Source: Bog-793 sp035625025 (lineage in GTDB: Bacteria; Actinomycetota; Acidimicrobiia; Acidimicrobiales; Bog-793). From it: DNA of 64,000 bases. The stretch spans positions 1-64,000 of the forward strand of contig DASPQJ010000040.1 in NCBI GenBank assembly GCA_035625025.1. Direction: 5' to 3'. The notes below the pieces were generated by a model that had not been told where the DNA came from, ran no database searches, and saw only the letters and a program-made list of their open reading frames with translations. Below are positions 63,217 to 64,000 of the stretch, in pieces (the stretch's first letter is position 1; each line of letters opens with the position of its first letter). The translations under genes and the position numbers were made by a program.

Positions 63217-64000
63217 TTACTCAGGTTGTGAGCTCGATTCGACAGAGAGCGGGCTCTGGTCGCGCGCGGACGACGTGCTGAGGACCGTGGAAAGTTCGGG
63301 ACGATGACGCAGCATCAGCTCGAAACCGACCGGCCCGAGTAAACGGTTCGCGGCCGTGTTCGACGGCTTCATCCCTAGCAGCGTACGGCCCAGCTCATCG
63401 GCGCTTTCCTCCAGACCGACCTCTCGCACCTGGCGTAACGGTTCACCGCGCAGTTGCCGATCACGCAACCCGCCGAGCCGAGCTAATACGTTCCGCCTGC
63501 TGCCGCCCCGTTCAGCGGCGTCCTGGAAGTGCTTGTAGCGCGACGAGCCAAGTGCCGTGACGATCTCCCCATACCGCTTCGGATCGAGAAACAGGGCAGC
63601 AAGATCGACGATCGAAGAGGCGGCATCTGACCGATCACGGTCGCTTCCGGCGACGGCTTCGAGCAGAATTCTCGACAACCGGGTTGATTCCGGGTGGACG
63701 CGGTCGACCCAGAACCACAGAGTCGGTCGGCGCCGCAACGCGCTGTGCAGGATCAGGTCGCTGGCCGGTTCGTCAAGGGTCAGCATCTTGCGCGCGAGGA
63801 ACAGCACGAGCAGGTCCTGGCGGCTGAGAAGCTTCGCCCGATCGGCGCGCCAGCTGCGAACGGCCTGGTCGAGCAGGGCCCGAGGCTCGGCGCTCATCTC
63901 GCCGGACTCGCCCACAACCTGGATCGAAGCGCCGGCCGGAAGCACGGTCGCCAGCACGAGATTCTGCAGGATGCGTTCCCGCTCCGCCCGGACGGCCGCG
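63217..64000 (-). CDS. C-terminal part of an unrecognised protein (cut by window edge)
   Basis: The reverse frame enters from the window end (AAVRAERERILQNLVLATVL) and reads 260 residues to a stop at 63217. It is arginine- and leucine-rich, mostly helical, without membrane segments. Stretches such as DLLVLFLARKMLTLDEPASD and PTLWFWVDRVHPEST are distinctive but I do not recognise a family. An internal TTG or ATG start near 63957 is possible, but the frame upstream is open and shares its composition, so the gene probably begins outside the window. Confidence 0.6.
   Translation of the reverse strand, partial: AAVRAERERILQNLVLATVLPAGASIQVVGESGEMSAEPRALLDQAVRSWRADRAKLLSRQDLLVLFLARKMLTLDEPASDLILHSALRRRPTLWFWVDRVHPESTRLSRILLEAVAGSDRDRSDAASSIVDLAALFLDPKRYGEIVTALGSSRYKHFQDAAERGGSRRNVLARLGGLRDRQLRGEPLRQVREVGLEESADELGRTLLGMKPSNTAANRLLGPVGFELMLRHRPELSTVLSTSSARDQSPLSVESSSQPE

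Overview
The window is high-GC bacterial DNA of actinobacterial character, possibly Acidimicrobiia-like; the lineage is an inference from gene content. Pointers are the housekeeping order rpsT / lepA-hrcA-dnaJ-rsmE / phoH-ybeY-CBS protein-era / uppS-recO-glyS / dnaG-rpoD, a BldD-type regulator, a DUF3052-type remnant, a gltX-linked tRNA-Gln and frequent GTG starts. About 42 intact or window-truncated protein genes, 4 tRNAs, a CIRCE operator, several strong hairpins and 11 pseudogenes or gene remnants can be supported.

Layout. 0-8.9 kb: start of a PAS-type protein, a secreted N,N-dimethylformamidase-like protein, a quinone-oxidoreductase-like MDR enzyme, two membrane proteins, a lone prepilin, a PfkB sugar kinase. 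8.9-11.3 kb: decayed mobile-element debris (HTH, IS630 transposase, DNA methyltransferase). 11.3-17.5 kb: a KdpD-sensor/USP protein without a kinase domain, a predicted PPi-type phosphofructokinase and a class I aldolase, bracketed by TrkA debris and followed by a decayed phage-type adenine methylase. 17.5-21.6 kb: tRNA-Glu, tRNA-Gln, a DUF218 protein, gltX, a 3Fe-4S ferredoxin and a divergent GH18 protein. 21.6-32.6 kb: translation and heat-shock core with CIRCE, a BldD-like regulator carrying the c-di-GMP signature, hemW, phoH, ybeY, a CBS transporter-like protein, and a wrecked era at its normal site. 32.6-41.9 kb: an addB-addA-dinG operon and a wrecked cysH. 42-48.8 kb: uppS, recO, glyS, a broken DUF3052 gene, dnaG-rpoD. 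49.4-54.1 kb: acetate-type transporter, tRNA-Asn, two tandem paralogous secreted proteins, cysE with a frameshifted cysK, tRNA-Met. 54.4-64 kb: methyltransferase, RDD protein, sixA, a branched-chain amino-acid type ABC transporter packed into three genes (binding protein, fused permeases, fused ATPases), a histone-deacetylase-like hydrolase and a truncated unknown gene.

How it fits together. Most of the window is core information processing (replication priming, sigma factor, recombinational repair, translation quality control, heat shock). The accessory parts tell a story of decay: cysH and cysK are broken beside an intact cysE, both trkA genes are broken, and era has lost its first three GTPase motifs. 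Some lesions are single frameshifts that could be assembly errors, but the lost half of era and the replaced Fe-S cysteines of cysH are hard to explain that way.
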